Assembly (NCBI GenBank): GCA_020746105.1
Contig: CM036618.1
Location: 44,298,014 to 44,362,013, forward strand
Source of the DNA: Trogon surrucura
Lineage: Eukaryota; Chordata; Aves; Trogoniformes; Trogonidae
Length of the DNA: 64,000 bases
Direction of reading: 5' to 3'
This document shows, piece by piece, positions 13,313 to 27,833 of the stretch (positions are counted from its first letter, which is position 1; each line of letters starts with the position of its first letter). The position numbers were made by a program, and so were the translations under genes. The notes below the pieces were generated by a model. That model did no database searches and was not told the DNA's origin. It was given only the letters and a program-made list of their open reading frames with translations.

Positions 13313-13399
13313 GTATCTGAGTTTAAAAGGACTACAAACAGTCTTCAAGAGCTCTACCAATTACTCCAGAATTGTGATCATGCACTTCCTGTGAAGTAA
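13313..13399 (+). CDS. candidate 3'-terminal coding exon, unknown gene
   Basis: The acceptor is textbook: a branch-point-like CCTAAC at about 13284-13289, a T-rich tract, then AATGCAG/GT with the exon starting at 13313. From that base, 28 codons run to TAA at 13397-13399. They encode a helical-looking tail rich in Leu, Gln and Asn (Ser-Leu-Gln-Glu-Leu-Tyr-Gln-Leu-Leu-Gln). The frame is phase 0, the same as the end of the candidate exon at 12455. Possible poly(A) signals AATAAA lie downstream at 13656-13661 and 13711-13716, giving a plausible 3'UTR of about 280-340 bases. The splice signals are seen in the sequence. That this is a real gene is inference, and I do not recognise the protein family. 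Confidence 0.32.
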   Translation, partial: VSEFKRTTNSLQELYQLLQNCDHALPVK

Positions 13400-14181
<782 letters not shown>

Positions 14182-17100
14182 GTGGGCTTCATTTATTTCT
14201 CCTCTGATATTTCTCATAAATCCATTCAATTCCTTCCCTGTACTCTGAAAGGCAGTTAACATCCGTGGTGCTAATCACAAACCCTTCTCTTCTTGTGGAA
14301 CTATTCAATTATTTTCCATCAGTGGATCTATTCACTTTCTTCTGCTACTTTCCTCTTGCACAATTCAGTGTGAGTGGGCAAACTGCTTATAAAAAGCCTG
14401 GTATTGGAAATGAAAGGCTGTTGCAGTTTATTGGTCAAAACCAAGCAGAATTACTCTCTGAGGACTTGCAGGAAGCTTGCTTGGAATCTGTCTTTATTTT
14501 ACTTGGATCCTTTGGGTCCCATTAGTCCCTCACTTTCATTATCCTAAGCACCAATTCATTTCACTTACTCTCACCTTTTCCCATGGTCATATTGCTTACA
14601 ATACCACAATGCAATGATTTTATTGCTTTGTTTTTCTCTACAAAATTTTATTGATATAATAAATAAAATACAATTTTCTGATGTATTTGCAACCATAGCT
14701 GTAGTCTTACACATATAGATATCAAATTTATGCCCATCATTCAAATATTTTATATGACAACTTCTAGAAATGAAGTAAATAACTTGAGCATATCACTAAT
14801 GATTCCATAATAAATACCTCTCCCACGATAAATCAGTCACATATTGGTTTAGTTAGAAATAATCACTTCTGCTGCTATAAGTTTTCATATCTCATTGAAC
14901 AGTTGATACTCGATGTCAGATACAGTGGTTATCATGCTAAATACTTTACACAGCGACATGATTTTCCAACTGTGTTTTTAAGGCGGTAGTTAGGCTCAGG
15001 CAGACTGATTTTCCCATATATTATCCTAAGGTTTCTAAACATACTTGCATAATACCACGGCATTATGTGTTGCCTGTGTAAAGAACTTCCACTTGGCCTC
15101 TCAAACGCTTGTTTTACATTACTTGTTTTCATCAGAGAGGGACTGTATTAATTATCTAAACATCCATCGTTACTCCCATAAAAGTTAAGCAATGGCAATG
15201 CATACACACATTACAAATATGAGTAAACTAAAGTGTTTTGATGGAATTGAAAGGGTTTAGAAAAGACCAAAACTTTGATGGATGCTGATCAGTTAGTTAG
15301 TGGGAGAGCAGAATGTTTCATTTTGCTTTTAGTGGGTACGTATTTGCAAGTCTCTTCTTTATGTGCTTGATGTCCGGTGATTTTTGGCCTGTTCTGTTCA
15401 TTTATTATGTGTGGACATCTTTATAAATGGCCTTTTGCTTTTGGGCTGGTTTTTTTTTTTTTAGATTTCTTACATGTCTAGTATAATGAAAACTGTAATT
15501 TCTATCAGAGCCAGGCTACAAGAAGTGTTTGTTCTTACAGAACGCAGTATGCAGAAATCTGGGTTTAGTTACTACACCAGGGAGAAACCAGCTATCCTGT
15601 TCTCTGAATACCTTGATACAATTCAAAGCCCACTTTTGCTTAAACTGGGTCTTACAGGTAGAGTTTGGGCCTCTCAGAAGTGTATGACTGTATGTTTACA
15701 TGAGACATAGTTTCTGAGATTAAAAAAAAAGAAGTTAAAAAAAAATACCCAAACCTTGTGTTTTTACTTTCTCAAAAATTTGAATCTAGCTTACTGGTGT
15801 TTGTTAATAGATTTAAAATCTTTGTGTCCCAAAATTGGCATGAATATGGGGATATTTGTCTTCCCACACAAGTTCAAAAACTATAATCAAGTTTATGATG
15901 ACAAGTATCATCCAAGGACTTCATGCCAATCAAGCTCGCAATGATTTTAGGAGTTGAGAAACATGATGAAGGAAATGAAAAATACATTAAAATGGGAGAA
16001 AAAATATAGGGTTCATCATTGATGGGAGTTTCCAGCCTACCTACACAGTAGTCAAAAGCATCTCTTTTTTCTTAAAATATATTTTACTGACTTCTCTGTG
16101 GTTTAGAAGTTAAAAATTCCTCAAGTGGTCTAAACTAGTACTTGTCCAGGCATCAAATTCATAATTGAAATAAACCCATGTATCATCAAAAATAGGTTGC
16201 CCTATGCTGAATATGAAGAAGGAGACAGATGGCGTGTAAAGCCAGAGCTGTGTGAATTTTCTGTCCTGTGACAGATTTTGAAAGGTTTTTTTTCTATATC
16301 AGTTTGGGATATAAAGTAAAAATCTAGGAATATGTCACATAGAGAAAAAAATAAGTGAGAAAATTTTAATTTCTTAGTGCTGACACATTTTATTTCAAAG
16401 ATTGTATTTTATTTTTAAAGGATTTATTATGAGTTAAACAGTAAATTTACAGATGAGAATCCATTTTGTAACAAAATGCAAAAGTTTTGGGGTTTAAAAT
16501 ATAAAAACAAATTCTTTGATGTTTGAAATCCTTTTTTTCAAATATGTTTTATTTATTCTGGAGAGTTGTTAAAGCTGAACGTTTACCTGATACAGATTTG
16601 GTTTTGTTAAATACATATTTTGTATGAGAAAATACATTCTTGTGAAAAAATCTTTTCATGATTACCTTCATGTCCTGTGTGAACAAAATATTTTTACAAA
16701 GCCCTACATAATTAATTCTATATCTGACCTTTCGATTTAACAACTCTCTCAGTTCACTTCTTCAATAAAGTTTATAGGTTGTAATTTTTAATTCTTTCTT
16801 CAAGCTTACCGTTTCTTGCAGGCCCAGTGAATGCATTCACTTGAACAACGAAAATTCACAACACTCATCTCATTAATGCTTATTTGTTGCTGTCACTCTC
16901 TGTAGTTTTGCCCATACCCTTCTATGACGTAATGTAGCTTTAGATATATAATCTTGTCTGATAAAAAGACCTTACCTCTGTAAATCTTGTTAGATAACAT
17001 GGAAATTTCCTTTGCCTAGAAGAAATACTGGATAAGTCAGATTAACCAAGTATTTTGGCAGATATAAATCCTTGGAAGTTTTATTCATATTTTTTCTCAG

Positions 17101-17383
17101 TGATTGGTTGTCAGTTGTCTTTTCGATGCTCTGTTTCTGGATAATGGCAAAGTGCTAATAAGTACAAATTTTAACACTGGATCTAGGTATACTTGCAGTA
17201 TGCTCAAACATGATTTTAGATTGTATACCAGACAATGACATAAAATCTTATTGCCTTCTGAACTTCTTTTTGAACGCATATGATGCCCTAAAATTGAACT
17301 TTATTTTATTAGTATAGCCTATGTAAAATGCTAGAATAAAGAAGTACGATATTCTAAGTCCTCATTCTCCTTCAAAGTGCTTG
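14182..17383. other. AT-rich non-genic DNA with one exon-like segment
   Basis: No transposon was recognised. The only item worth naming is the open segment at 15465-15657, listed separately. Other open frames are short and without motifs. Confidence 0.5.
15465..15657 (+). CDS. weak candidate coding exon, unknown
   Basis: A long T-tract ends in TTAG at 15464, and the following 193 bases are open without a stop until a possible donor ACAG/GTAGAG at 15658. The reading is mixed in composition (Arg, Glu, Gln, Ser and Tyr, not just Phe/Lys/Asn), for example Arg-Ala-Arg-Leu-Gln-Glu-Val-Phe. However, the frame stays open past the donor for about 17 more codons, the T-tract may be only a homopolymer, and I do not recognise the peptide. 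I regard chance as more likely than a real exon. Confidence 0.12.
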
Positions 17384-17494
17384 TGTTCCTGTGTGACCTA
17401 CTCTAGATGATCCTGCTCTGGCAGGGGGATTGGACTAGATGATCTTTTGAGGTCCCTTCCAACTCCTCACATTCTGTGATTCTGTAATTCTGTG
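17384..17494 (+). mobile_element. CR1 LINE 3' end fragment
   Basis: A clear + strand CR1 terminus: GTTCCTGTGTGACCTACTCT, AGATGATCCTGCTCTGGCAG, GGGGATTGGACTAGATGATC, TTTTGAGGTCCCTTCCAACTC, then the octamer tail ATTCTGTG ATTCTGTA ATTCTGTG (about 17471-17494). Only about 110 bases of 3'UTR are present, typical of 5'-truncated CR1 insertions. It is close in sequence to the tail of the copy ending at 37671, so both may belong to the same subfamily. Confidence 0.95.
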
Positions 17495-19407
17495 AAATTC
17501 ATTTGTTAAAAACTTACCTTGAAATGCCATACTGCCTTGCCTCTGTAAAGTGAGAAAGAATCAAAACTGAGTCCATATCTCCATAATTTACATTCTTCCT
17601 TTAACCTGAAGTTTTGAAATATCCATTACAGTATCAGTATTATGATTTAGTATTTCGAGTATTATTGACTTTTTCAATAGCAGCAACAAAACACAACAAA
17701 TCACCCTAATGACATTCTGAAGAAACCAATTAGGAAATTAGGATAGAATGTTAATCTACTCTAACACTCAAGCAGAACACATTTATCAATCCTTATCAGC
17801 CTGAACTCTGTCTAACAACAAAAACAAATATTTCTCTAGATCACATTGGGCAGTAATTCTAAATAGAGCATCAAGGTATCTAACTTGCTGTTTCCACAAC
17901 TGATTTAGAGCAAACTGAGCATTTGGGAGTTTGGGTTGTTTTTTTTTTTTTTTGACAATTTCAGTATCTTGTTCTCTCTCTGATGGTAGTGAAGAAGGAA
18001 CATATTAGAACTGACTTTTGTAAGTTACTTGAAAAGAGCTCTCCCTGAAGTAAAAAAAACCAAAAAACATGCTTCTGATAAAAGTCCCAGTGGTAATGTA
18101 CCTGAAGTGGCATATACTGTGTTGATAACCAACATAGAAAAAAAAAAAATAAACAAATGTATTACTTCTGAGTTTAGTGCGTGAACTAAGAAAATGAAGG
18201 CAGTGGGTGGTCGAAAAGAGTACAAGGAGGCTTTACAAATATGCCTATCAGTAACAAGCTCCAATGATTTTAGTGCTAGACTTATGAAATAAGGATCAGG
18301 CCCGTTTATACTAAAGATCAATTAATGAAGGTGTTTTCCTTCACATTGCAAAAATTAACTTAAAGGTTAACACCATTGTTTTTTCTTTAATTTTAATTAT
18401 TTTTTGAAGTACAATAATAATAATAATTCATGTAACATGTAAAAGGATGGATTTTTTTTTTTTTTAAAGTAGAGGGAACTGCTATAAAAACAAGAAAAAT
18501 AAACCCGGCAAAAAAAAAAAAAAAGGAAGTTTTCACTAAATATATCTCGGATTAAATTGATTATGTTTTTATATCCATGTTTTTTCTACAGGATAAATCA
18601 AAAATGTATCTATTTCATGAATTTCCAACAGCTGTACAAAAAGTCTCCAGGAAGGTTAGATCAGGAAGAAAATGTGCTAGAATTCCTCCTATACATTTGT
18701 ACAAATCATTTAATGGAGATTTATTGCTGCTTAACAGATGAGCATGAGAGGAATGGATGAAGCCTTGACCCAATCGTCTTCCCATATGCTTATATAGTGT
18801 AGGAGTAATGTAGGCTCCTAATGATACAGGCTAGTAACAAATTTGTAAGTTTTTTAGCATGCAGGAATAGTAGCACTAATGATTTTGCACTGCAATCATT
18901 ATTTTCACCTAACTTTAGTCATCTAAAAAAAATACGTCATCTCGTTTCCCTCTGTTGCTGGTGTTGAGAGATGGACATGCCTAACTAGCAGTTAATGAAT
19001 ATCCAAACTGGTTTATACATTAATAGACGAGTTACTAGTGGCAATATAGTTGTTGTATCAGTTTGTGTGCTGCCAGTTACACCTGAAAAATTATTCTGAA
19101 AGTCCAACTCAGGAGGTCAGAAATACTTGTAGACATGGTCACACTGCCTGAAGTGTCTGATCTCGCTAGTTGAAAGCTGTCATGTCTCCTTCTTCATGAG
19201 AACCAGTGACCAGTATTAGTCAAAGAAGAGAGTCTTAGAGGCACAAAGTTTTCAACACCTGTTTGCGATTTTCTTCTGCTTATAGCTCCAAAAGTCACAC
19301 ATCAGCTCTTAAAGAAACTGTGGCTAAAACATAGAATCAACAATTATTGCTTTAAGTTTCTCTTCTTTAGTGGGAAGATGCAGGAAAAAGTAAAAAATTA
19401 TTGCACT

Positions 19408-19427
19408 TGTTTGTTTGTTTGTTTGTC
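19408..19427 (+). repeat. (GTTT)n short microsatellite
   Basis: Five GTTT units followed by a degenerate GTCTG. Short and unremarkable. Confidence 0.85.
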
Positions 19428-22400
19428 TGTTCCTGTGAATGATGAACCATTAGGGTTAGAGTTGCTTGCAATGATTGACTGAAATCCTTTCTTTTCACCC
19501 AATAGGTAACTAGTTACATTGCTAGCTATCTAAACGTGTTTTAAATTAAGTCTTTGTTGGATTATATGGCTAAATGATTCAGAGACATTTAGACCATTGG
19601 GGTGAGGGAAAGAAAAAGTAAAAAAAAAAAAAAAGGAAGGACTCAGATAATGAAAATTTCAAGACTGAAATGGCTCATCTTTAATTACCTTGCCTAACAG
19701 AGCCAGAGCTCTCAACTAGATGCTGTGCTGAATGCAGAGACAAATCTAAGTATTTAATTACAGGATGCATGAAAGTATATGCAATGAACAAAAAACTAAA
19801 CAAACTGCTAGGAATTAACCATCTAAGGCTATTTTAATGTCTGTCCATTGAAGATTATGTGTACAAGCATAACACATTATCCAACATTTATCTTGGTTCT
19901 GACTACATAGTAGTTCAGTAAAAGCCCACATGTTTGAATCTCCACAATTCTGAATCCAGTCAAGTGAAATTTGCCACTATATGACCGTTGGGCTTCTGGA
20001 CAGACCAGAAAAATATTGAAGGCACCTAACTGTGTATTCAGTATGCCATCTAAATACTCATAGAGAGCACTATATGGCTGTGACTGGATGCGGGGATGTA
20101 TCTCCCTCTACTTATGATTCACAGTTATGAGCTATTCCTGATATTAGATGTCTAAGCCAGTATTTTCTCACAAAATAATAATAGCAAATAGGAAAAAAGT
20201 GACATTTTCACTTTTACATGATTATCTTTATATAAGGGTGATCAAACTCTTACGCATAATGAAAGGCTTGCTATGTCAAAGAAAGGTGATGGAGCAAAAA
20301 TAGCTCTGTATTGCTGTGGGTAGCTATCAAAAGGAGGACTAGGTTAACATTTTTTTCTGCCTTTAGGTCAGTTTAGAGCATCAGCATATGTATTCACTGC
20401 ACCTTAAAGTGGACACTCAGATGTTTTATTTGTGAATTCATGGGACAGTTGCATAGTTTCATACCAAGTGGAACAACTGCGGTGGGAAAGTGACTAAGGT
20501 GTAGCAACAACAGATTATCTTAGGATATCCTTAGAACTCAGAGAAATGTCCTGGGAAGTAAGAGATCTGGGAAGCTCCAAAAGGCAGATCGTTTACACCC
20601 ATACTTCATACAACTCAAGTCCCAGCAAAAGATTATCTGTCAATTTGCCAGTCAGAATGCCTATGAGTTATTGTCCACTGCAGAGCCAGCCAGAAGAAGT
20701 GAATCTCAAGGAATATTGTGTATCAGCTTGTCTCCCAGGTACTTTCTACAGTTCAGAATTAGATGTTCTTCCTGTCATGTGCCACTGTTTAAGTAATTAC
20801 ATTTTAAAAATATTTCATGCTCTGGTAGCAGTTCTGTAAGAGATTTAAAATTTGGACCTAGCACCCAAAACATCATCTGAACCATGAAATTAAAATCAAA
20901 GAGGATTTTGATCTCACCTAGCTTTAGACTCTTATAAATGAGGTGTTTGTATCTGTTTTACTTGTCATAGAATCCCCTTATAATTGAGTGGAAATAGTCA
21001 CTTTAAAGATGCAATTCATAGATCTTATTTCAGAGATCTACTTTAGAAAGGGAGGAACAGTGCCTTAGAAATGCTGATTTCTTCCTCTATGTCTAAAGGA
21101 GAGTGGAGTCAAATGAAAAGTTGGTCAGATGAACGTACTTATTGTGGAATATTTTTATCTTACAAATACTCTACTTCACCTGGCATTAAAAATACCAAAA
21201 TTCTTTAATTTCTCTGTATTATTGTTCCTTGTTTCTTCCTTTATTGTCTTTACATGGAAATTCCTCAAAGACTCTATTCATGTTATATAGAATTTCAGCC
21301 TGGAAAACCTAGATGGCACCAAACCTCTTACAGATGTAATGTTCATGAGGATTCAACGATGTGCGCGGTGGAGTTTTGGGGGGTTATGTATTCCAAGAGG
21401 CACAAAAGTGTTTAAGATCCTTGCAAAATAAAGTGATCAACTTTTTAAGGAAGTGAGGATGGAGTGAGAACGGTTTTCAGGATTGTTTTCAGGGCCTGAG
21501 CTTCTAAATTTTCCTTGAAACCTGCCTTCTGCACCGCAGACATCATTGATCACAGAGATCACAGAGCTCTTGAATGATTACATAGAGGAATACGGAAAAT
21601 CTGACACAGTGTCATAGAGTACTTTTATCTATTTTCCTGTTAGTACAAATAAAATCATATCAAGTTTTATATGCATACTTTTCACTGATGATTTTTCCTA
21701 CATGTAAACTTATTTTTTTTAATTGTGTGATGCAATGATACAGTGAATTCAGAGGGAAGATATATTTTTTTGGAGTTACAGAGTTGAATACACTTTTTGA
21801 GGAAAAAAACCCAAACAAATAAGAAAACCGAAAAACCCCAGGGAATTAACAGCGTCTTCCACACAAAGAATGGACATACTTCATAAATGAAGTTCGTACT
21901 CTGAGTACTTGCAATCATACTTAGGTATTCCTGTGGAATCATACACAAGTGATTTTAGATTCATTGAAAGTGTACTGAGACACAGAGTTTGAAGATAGTG
22001 AGAAAAAATAGCATACAGAAAAATCTACATGAGAGAAAAAGATTTTTGACATATGTGACTTCGTTTTTGCACTTTAGACATCACTACTGTGCAAGCATTT
22101 TGTTTTAAATATAATAAACTCTCTCTGTGTTCCTTGGTTCAGTGAGGAAAATTTGAACCAACGAAAAGGGAAAAAAGAAAGAACAAAAGAGTAAGGAGCA
22201 AATTGACGTGCAAGAAAAATAGAAGCTTGAGCTAGAAAAATGTTGGCGTACCTATGTTACAGGAAGCCTGTCCGTGAACACAAAAATACACACATTAACA
22301 ATGACAACCAAGATTCAATATAGTCATTATCCTGCATTTCGATGTACATTAAATTATCCTTTTGATTCCTTAAATAGACAGAAGCATGTCCTTCCTCAGC

Positions 22401-25400
22401 CCATCTACCCTGTGAGGAACTCCAGTAGCCATGTAGTCACTTCTCACTACGGAGAGCTCAGCCTTGGTGAAACAAATTTCCAAATCCTTAATATTTGTTT
22501 GTAGATGCTGAGAACAGTAACTATAAACCAGTATAAAATAGTAACTGAAAATAGTAAAATAGACACTGAATTTTCAGTGACATTAAAATAATTTGATTTA
22601 AACTTAGTAGGAAATTTTATGCTAGTTCTTCCTTTCTTTTAACTCATTTTTCTCACCCCTACTCCAAGCAAAATTTTGTATTGTTTTTGTGCTATAGGGA
22701 CTATTTTCAAATCTGAGATCTCAAAGCCTTTGTCACCCAAAATTTGTAATAATATACGCTTTCAGCAAGTAGCACCCAGAACAAAAATATACTCAGACTG
22801 TGCATGTCTTCTTTCCCCCTAGTTTTGACCACAATGATTTCTAGATTTAAAGAAATGAGGAATTATATGTAATACAAGCTTGCTGTAAAGCAGAAATATT
22901 TTGGCCACAAACGTTTGCTAACACTCAGCTTCAGATGTGTCAGACTTTCCTGTACCCATGAGAGGAGCTGACAAGCAGAAAGATTGTCCCCCTAGATCTC
23001 TGATGAAGATGCAGTATGAAAGACAAAATGTGATACCGCCAAGTTCATAAGGAATGTCAAGTGCTTAATGAAGAGAAATAGAAAATATCAAGCAGTCCTC
23101 CTAAATAGAGTTCTCAAATATCTGAGCTGATTATTCATCAAAAATGTAACATAAACCAATCTGCAGATAAAATAATATTTTAACCTAAAATTGCTCAAAA
23201 ATCCATTTAGCTGTAATGTTTTTCCATGGTTATTATATCTTTGTCTTGGATATATTTTAAAGATCTGAAGATACAATGAGCTACATATCTTTTCCTAATT
23301 GTGGGCGATGTAGTGTGCTTTACTGTTAACTTCCTACAAGTCTTTTAATAGTGTACCTGACATTTGTTATGGGGGCAGTAAGTGTTCTGAAGCTGAAGAG
23401 ACTTCTGCAGTCATGTCCATCCCTGATCTGAAAAGGAACAGTGACAAGGAGGCTGGTGGTAGTAGATGGCAGGAAAAAAAACACCAACTATTGTGAAAAA
23501 CTTAGTCATAAAAATGAGTTTTAAATGTACTTGAGGAGGGCTATGACAAGAGTGTGAAATTCTGGGGAGTTTTTGGTAGGGTTCAGTTTAGAAGACAGGG
23601 ACCTGATGCTGAGAATATTCTGGCAATAAATTTCTTATGGTCTCCTTCTTGAGATATTAGAATTTTTCTTGGCAAAGAAAAGGAGTTGAAGTCATGAAAG
23701 TAGCTGACTTCCAACAAGATCCTACTTATTAAACAACTGAGATATTTTCGGCAGCCAGACAACTAGGGTAAAATATAAGCACTGTCATAAGGATACCTTA
23801 TTCAGGAAAAAAAGAAGACATATTCTGCCCTAGCTTGCACGGCTGAATAATATTTTAATTTAAGTCCTTTTTTTAGTAATTGCAGAGGAATAGATTATAT
23901 TGAGATTTTCATTCCAAATTAAGCAAGACTACCCTTCAGAAACACTGGATTGCAAAAGCTGGATTTGTTAGTATGCTGAGACTTCTTCAAAATAGCTTTG
24001 CTATTCCTGATTTGCTCACTCTTTGAATATCGAAACAAAACCATATTTTGTGGCCGTGTTTTCTCAGGTCTTCTTATAACAAAGAAGATACCAGCAAACT
24101 TCTGTCACTCAGATATGTTTGTTGCATGTAACTGAATTTAAATTCCTAAATACAGAAATGAACTTGTGTGCTCTGTCACTGCCCCACTGAGCAATCCCCT
24201 TGGTTTTAATTTAGATCTTTAGGTTGCAGTCTTATCTATGTCACATTTCTTGCTCTTAGAGAAGGATTCTTGGAGGGCTATTTCTCTTCCAGAATTTATT
24301 TAGGAGAGATATACCTCCCACCATTCCACTAATATTATCATCTGCTTCAAAAAGGCTAAATAATTTTCAGAAGTGTTAGAAGCTGTATTTTTAGCAACAG
24401 CTTATGTCTTCTTGGCACATTCTTGGTACAGCAACGTTGGCAGACCTCGTGTTACAGAATCTCCTGGTCTGTCATGTATTAAAACTGTTCTCTGGGTATC
24501 CAAGCACTTCAAATACTTGTGAGTGTCAGGCTTGCAAGTGGACGGATATTTCTTTAGTTTTAAATGCCAAGAGAAGCTAAAACATCAGAAAAGACAGAGC
24601 TCTTAAAGGTACTCATCCAGTCAGATACATGCAGTACTTAAAGGCAAATATATAAGACAAACTAACCAGCTAGTTGATTCTAATTTCAGGCAGTGGCAAA
24701 TATCTGAAAGATATATTTAAATGAAAGTATTAAAACCTAAGATCTTTTAATAGTTTTTATAACAACAATAAATACCATGGTATTTAAACAGATAGATAGC
24801 CAACTGAATCAGTAAAAGTTAAGGGTTATCACAAGATCATATTCAGCTAATAAAATTTCAACATTTTTGATTTAAATGGCTTGGATTATGTGATAACTTT
24901 ACTGACATTGTTTGAATTGTTATAAAGAGGAATAATAACTGCTAGCAACAGGTCAGATAAAATTCATTTAAAACATCACACTTAGAAAAAGGAAAGGTGA
25001 TCCTGTGATAACAATGACAGCTTAGAGCTTGGAAGACCTGAGATATTTTAGCATTAACAAAAACTCCCTGTGCTGCAATGCTTCGTGAGCATAAATACAT
25101 TGGAGCTGTTAAAGCATTTGGCCTCTAGAGAAATGCGGACTGTGCGGATAACAGACTAATAGGCACTACACTTCACTTTTTGTTTTGTGATATCCTAATG
25201 ATTCTAACATAAAGGGAACAGAGGCAAGGAGACCTGAGCTGAGGTCTGCTGGCCTGACAGGCAACTTTGACGATATCACATTTCTTTATTTCTCCTTATG
25301 TAACCATGGTAAATAATTTCATTTTCTTTGTAAATCATCCTGCAATTGTCTCATGACATATGTTATCTAAGGATATTGTTGCTGTTAATAACATAATTTT

Positions 25401-26820
25401 TATTTTATTTTTGAAAGAAAGGTTTAGTGAAGGTGTAAAAACACATCCCCTGTTTAAGCCTTTACCTTCATTTAGAAGAGGGAAACACACTTTGCTAAAG
25501 TCATATATTCTGTCTTTTTTTTCCTCTTCAGATCTTAATTTATTCTTATGGAATTAATGAAAAAATATGGGAGCCCTCCAGTGGTGAAAATAATGTATGT
25601 GGATTTCACAATGTAGCTACTTTCTTGTGAATGTTGCCTGTTTGCAAAATAGTTGCTATTGTTTCCTGATGCATATGGATGCTGATCCCATTTTGATTAA
25701 TAGGACTTGATATTATCCAAGATTTGCCTGGACTTGCATATGAATGTATTTCCAGATGACATTTGCAAAAGCCAAGAAAGCCAAATTAATCTTATGTTAC
25801 TTCCTTTTCTAGATAGACAGGAAAAGCCTCGGGGGTTCTTTGTTTTCTTCCCACCAGAAACTGCATGGATTAATCACATTCTCCCCTTCCACAGGCTCCT
25901 CACCTTTTAGGTTGTGTGGTTGAAAAGGGATTTACAATTGCAGTAATAGAGATGTTGTACTGACCTGATCCTCCCATTCTTTGGCTTCCTGGATAATCAT
26001 GTTAATCCAGTCACCATTTACCTCCAGAAATGTGGTCTGCCATGTGAAGATGTGGCACATCCTTCTGGAAAGGCCCTGGATGCCTGGCTCGTCACTGCCT
26101 TGACACTGTGGCCTCAGAGCACACTGTGGTGCTTCAGCAAATAAACTCACATTTTTGTCTTCTATGCTCAATTTGCTGTAAAAAGGTGGGGCTATTATTT
26201 CAGTGGAAAAGCTTTTCTTTTGTGCTCAGGAAGAAAGTAGAGATCATAATCCACTTTCCAAAGAAACGTAACTTTAACTTGCTCCACTTATGCCTCCGTT
26301 GTCCACTAAACATGATAATCTGTTAATAGTACAGATGAATCTTTCATATGGAACTTCTGTGACTTTTATTCCAGTTTGTAAGACTTTTAGACATTTTAAA
26401 GTTAAACATACCAGCACAACTGTCAGATGGCTTCTCCTAGTGAAGTTACAAATGTGGAGTTAAAAGCAGTTTCCTTGTGAGTTAGATACATATGAAATAC
26501 AAATGTCCGAAAAAAGCAGACTTTTCAGAGAGGCTTTCAGTAGCACTGGAAACAATAGAAAACTGAGGAAAAGCAAAGGATTAGACGTTTGTCTTCTTTT
26601 AATGAGGAGAGCTTTTGTTGGAAACACATGTTGATAAAGTGCATGGAGTTACAAGAATATTTCTTTGAAGCCTTTGGTTTCTGAGGTATTCATAAGCAGC
26701 CCACAGAAAAAGCGATAGAGCCAGAAGCCCACTGTAGTACCATTATTCGCAATACAATTGTCACAGGTAGATTCAGCAAAGGCATAGAAAATGTCATCTT
26801 ACTGATATAGATGGGAGCGT

Positions 26821-26849
26821 ACACACATGTGTGCGCACACACACACACA
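26821..26849 (+). repeat. (CA)n dinucleotide microsatellite
   Basis: Alternating purine-pyrimidine sequence ACACACATGTGTGCGCACAC continuing as CA repeats. It can in principle adopt left-handed DNA. It is short, with an internal switch from CA to TG and back. Confidence 0.85.
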
Positions 26850-27059
26850 GTGGTTTGCATCGTGTTTAGCTGGGTGAGTATTCCCAAGTACAGACATGGG
26901 AGGAGGAAGTGGGTTTCCTTCTGGTTTTGTTTGTTTTCTTTTCTATTTTATTTCATTTCAGATCTAAAGACAGGCCACTGAAGCATACACAACAGCAGAA
27001 ATAATATCATAAGAGGTTCAATCTGCTTTACATCCTTTGCCTTTAGTTTTCAGTGGTTT

Positions 27060-27800
27060 TTTACCACATTTTTTAACAGCAGCTGCAGGGTTCAGGCCTC
27101 TTGTTGTCACGGGAAAATAAAGGCCTCATTTAACTGCTGGTGGAGCTGTAGTGTGTGATGCATGTTTGTTAGTCTAAGACATCTGCTCTTTGTGTCAGCT
27201 ACTAACTCCAGACACTGTGGAGTGTCCCTGTCCCCTGCTAGGCTGTGTGTGGAGGCAGCGGATCGCAGCTATAGACCGCCCTCCAACAAAAGAGGAAAGG
27301 GGCAGAGAAAATATTTGTGTGCAGCAGGGACTAAGGAGCGGCGAGAAGAGGCACTTTCAGCTGTGGCTGAGAGGTTACGTAATTAGCATGTGACGGCTCC
27401 CAGCCCCTTAACCACTGCTGGAGAAGGATGACTGACTGTGAGGGAGGCTCTCAGCTCTGTAATCTGACAAAACCAGTGCTGAGAGGATGGTGATTTTAGT
27501 TACAGGGCCCACATTATGCACTGTTTGCTTATCATCGTGACGATATTCAAAACATGCAGTGGAACAAGCAACAGTAACTTCTTGTAACCATGCCTACTTG
27601 CACCAGCTCCCTGGCCAGTTTAGGGTGTCCTCTGCACCCCTGTCTGCGCTGACACTTTCCCATGCTGGTATCCTGATTGCCCTAAGGGCCCAAGGGCCCC
27701 CCATGCCACCGCCCTTCACCATGCTGCAGACCAACAGCCTTCGGGCTGCAGCTGCCCAAACCACAAGACAGCAACTAGGAGTGCCGCAAAGGTGATTCAG
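27060..27800. other. GC-elevated block, possible conserved non-coding element
   Basis: Base composition rises to around half GC here, in contrast to the AT-rich DNA on both sides. The block contains homeodomain-type sequence (GTTACGTAATTAGCATGTGA near 27372-27392), CAGCTG E-box-type motifs and several short open frames in more than one frame. I recognise no protein in these frames and no paired splice signals. Regulatory or non-coding RNA function is possible, but the support is only compositional. Confidence 0.3.
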
Positions 27801-27833
27801 TGGCCCAGGAGACTTATTTTAATGTTTTATTTT

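Larger units (their letters stand above)
17495..27059. other. AT-rich non-genic DNA
   Basis: About 9.5 kb without a recognised gene or transposon. Homopolymer runs are common: T near 17937-17953 and 18450-18467, A near 18512-18525 and 19618-19634. A small ATA run lies near 18415-18428. Open frames up to 97 codons (for example near 20546-20839) have no recognisable domain. A - strand segment ending at 25965 has a donor-like CAG/GTCAGT but no credible acceptor. Confidence 0.55.

Noticed and set aside
21285-21325. ATAGAATTTCAGCCTGGAAAA resembling a reverse CR1 tail
   Set aside because: Similarity is limited to a few bases and the expected AAGATCATC block is missing.
25965-26171. - strand open frame with a donor-like CAG/GTCAGT
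   Set aside because: The residues look protein-like near the donor, but no acceptor with a pyrimidine tract is present and no partner exon was found.
27162-27795. Three short open frames in the GC-elevated block
   Set aside because: Overlapping frames, no recognised domain and no splice pairing. Reported as a composition block instead of genes.
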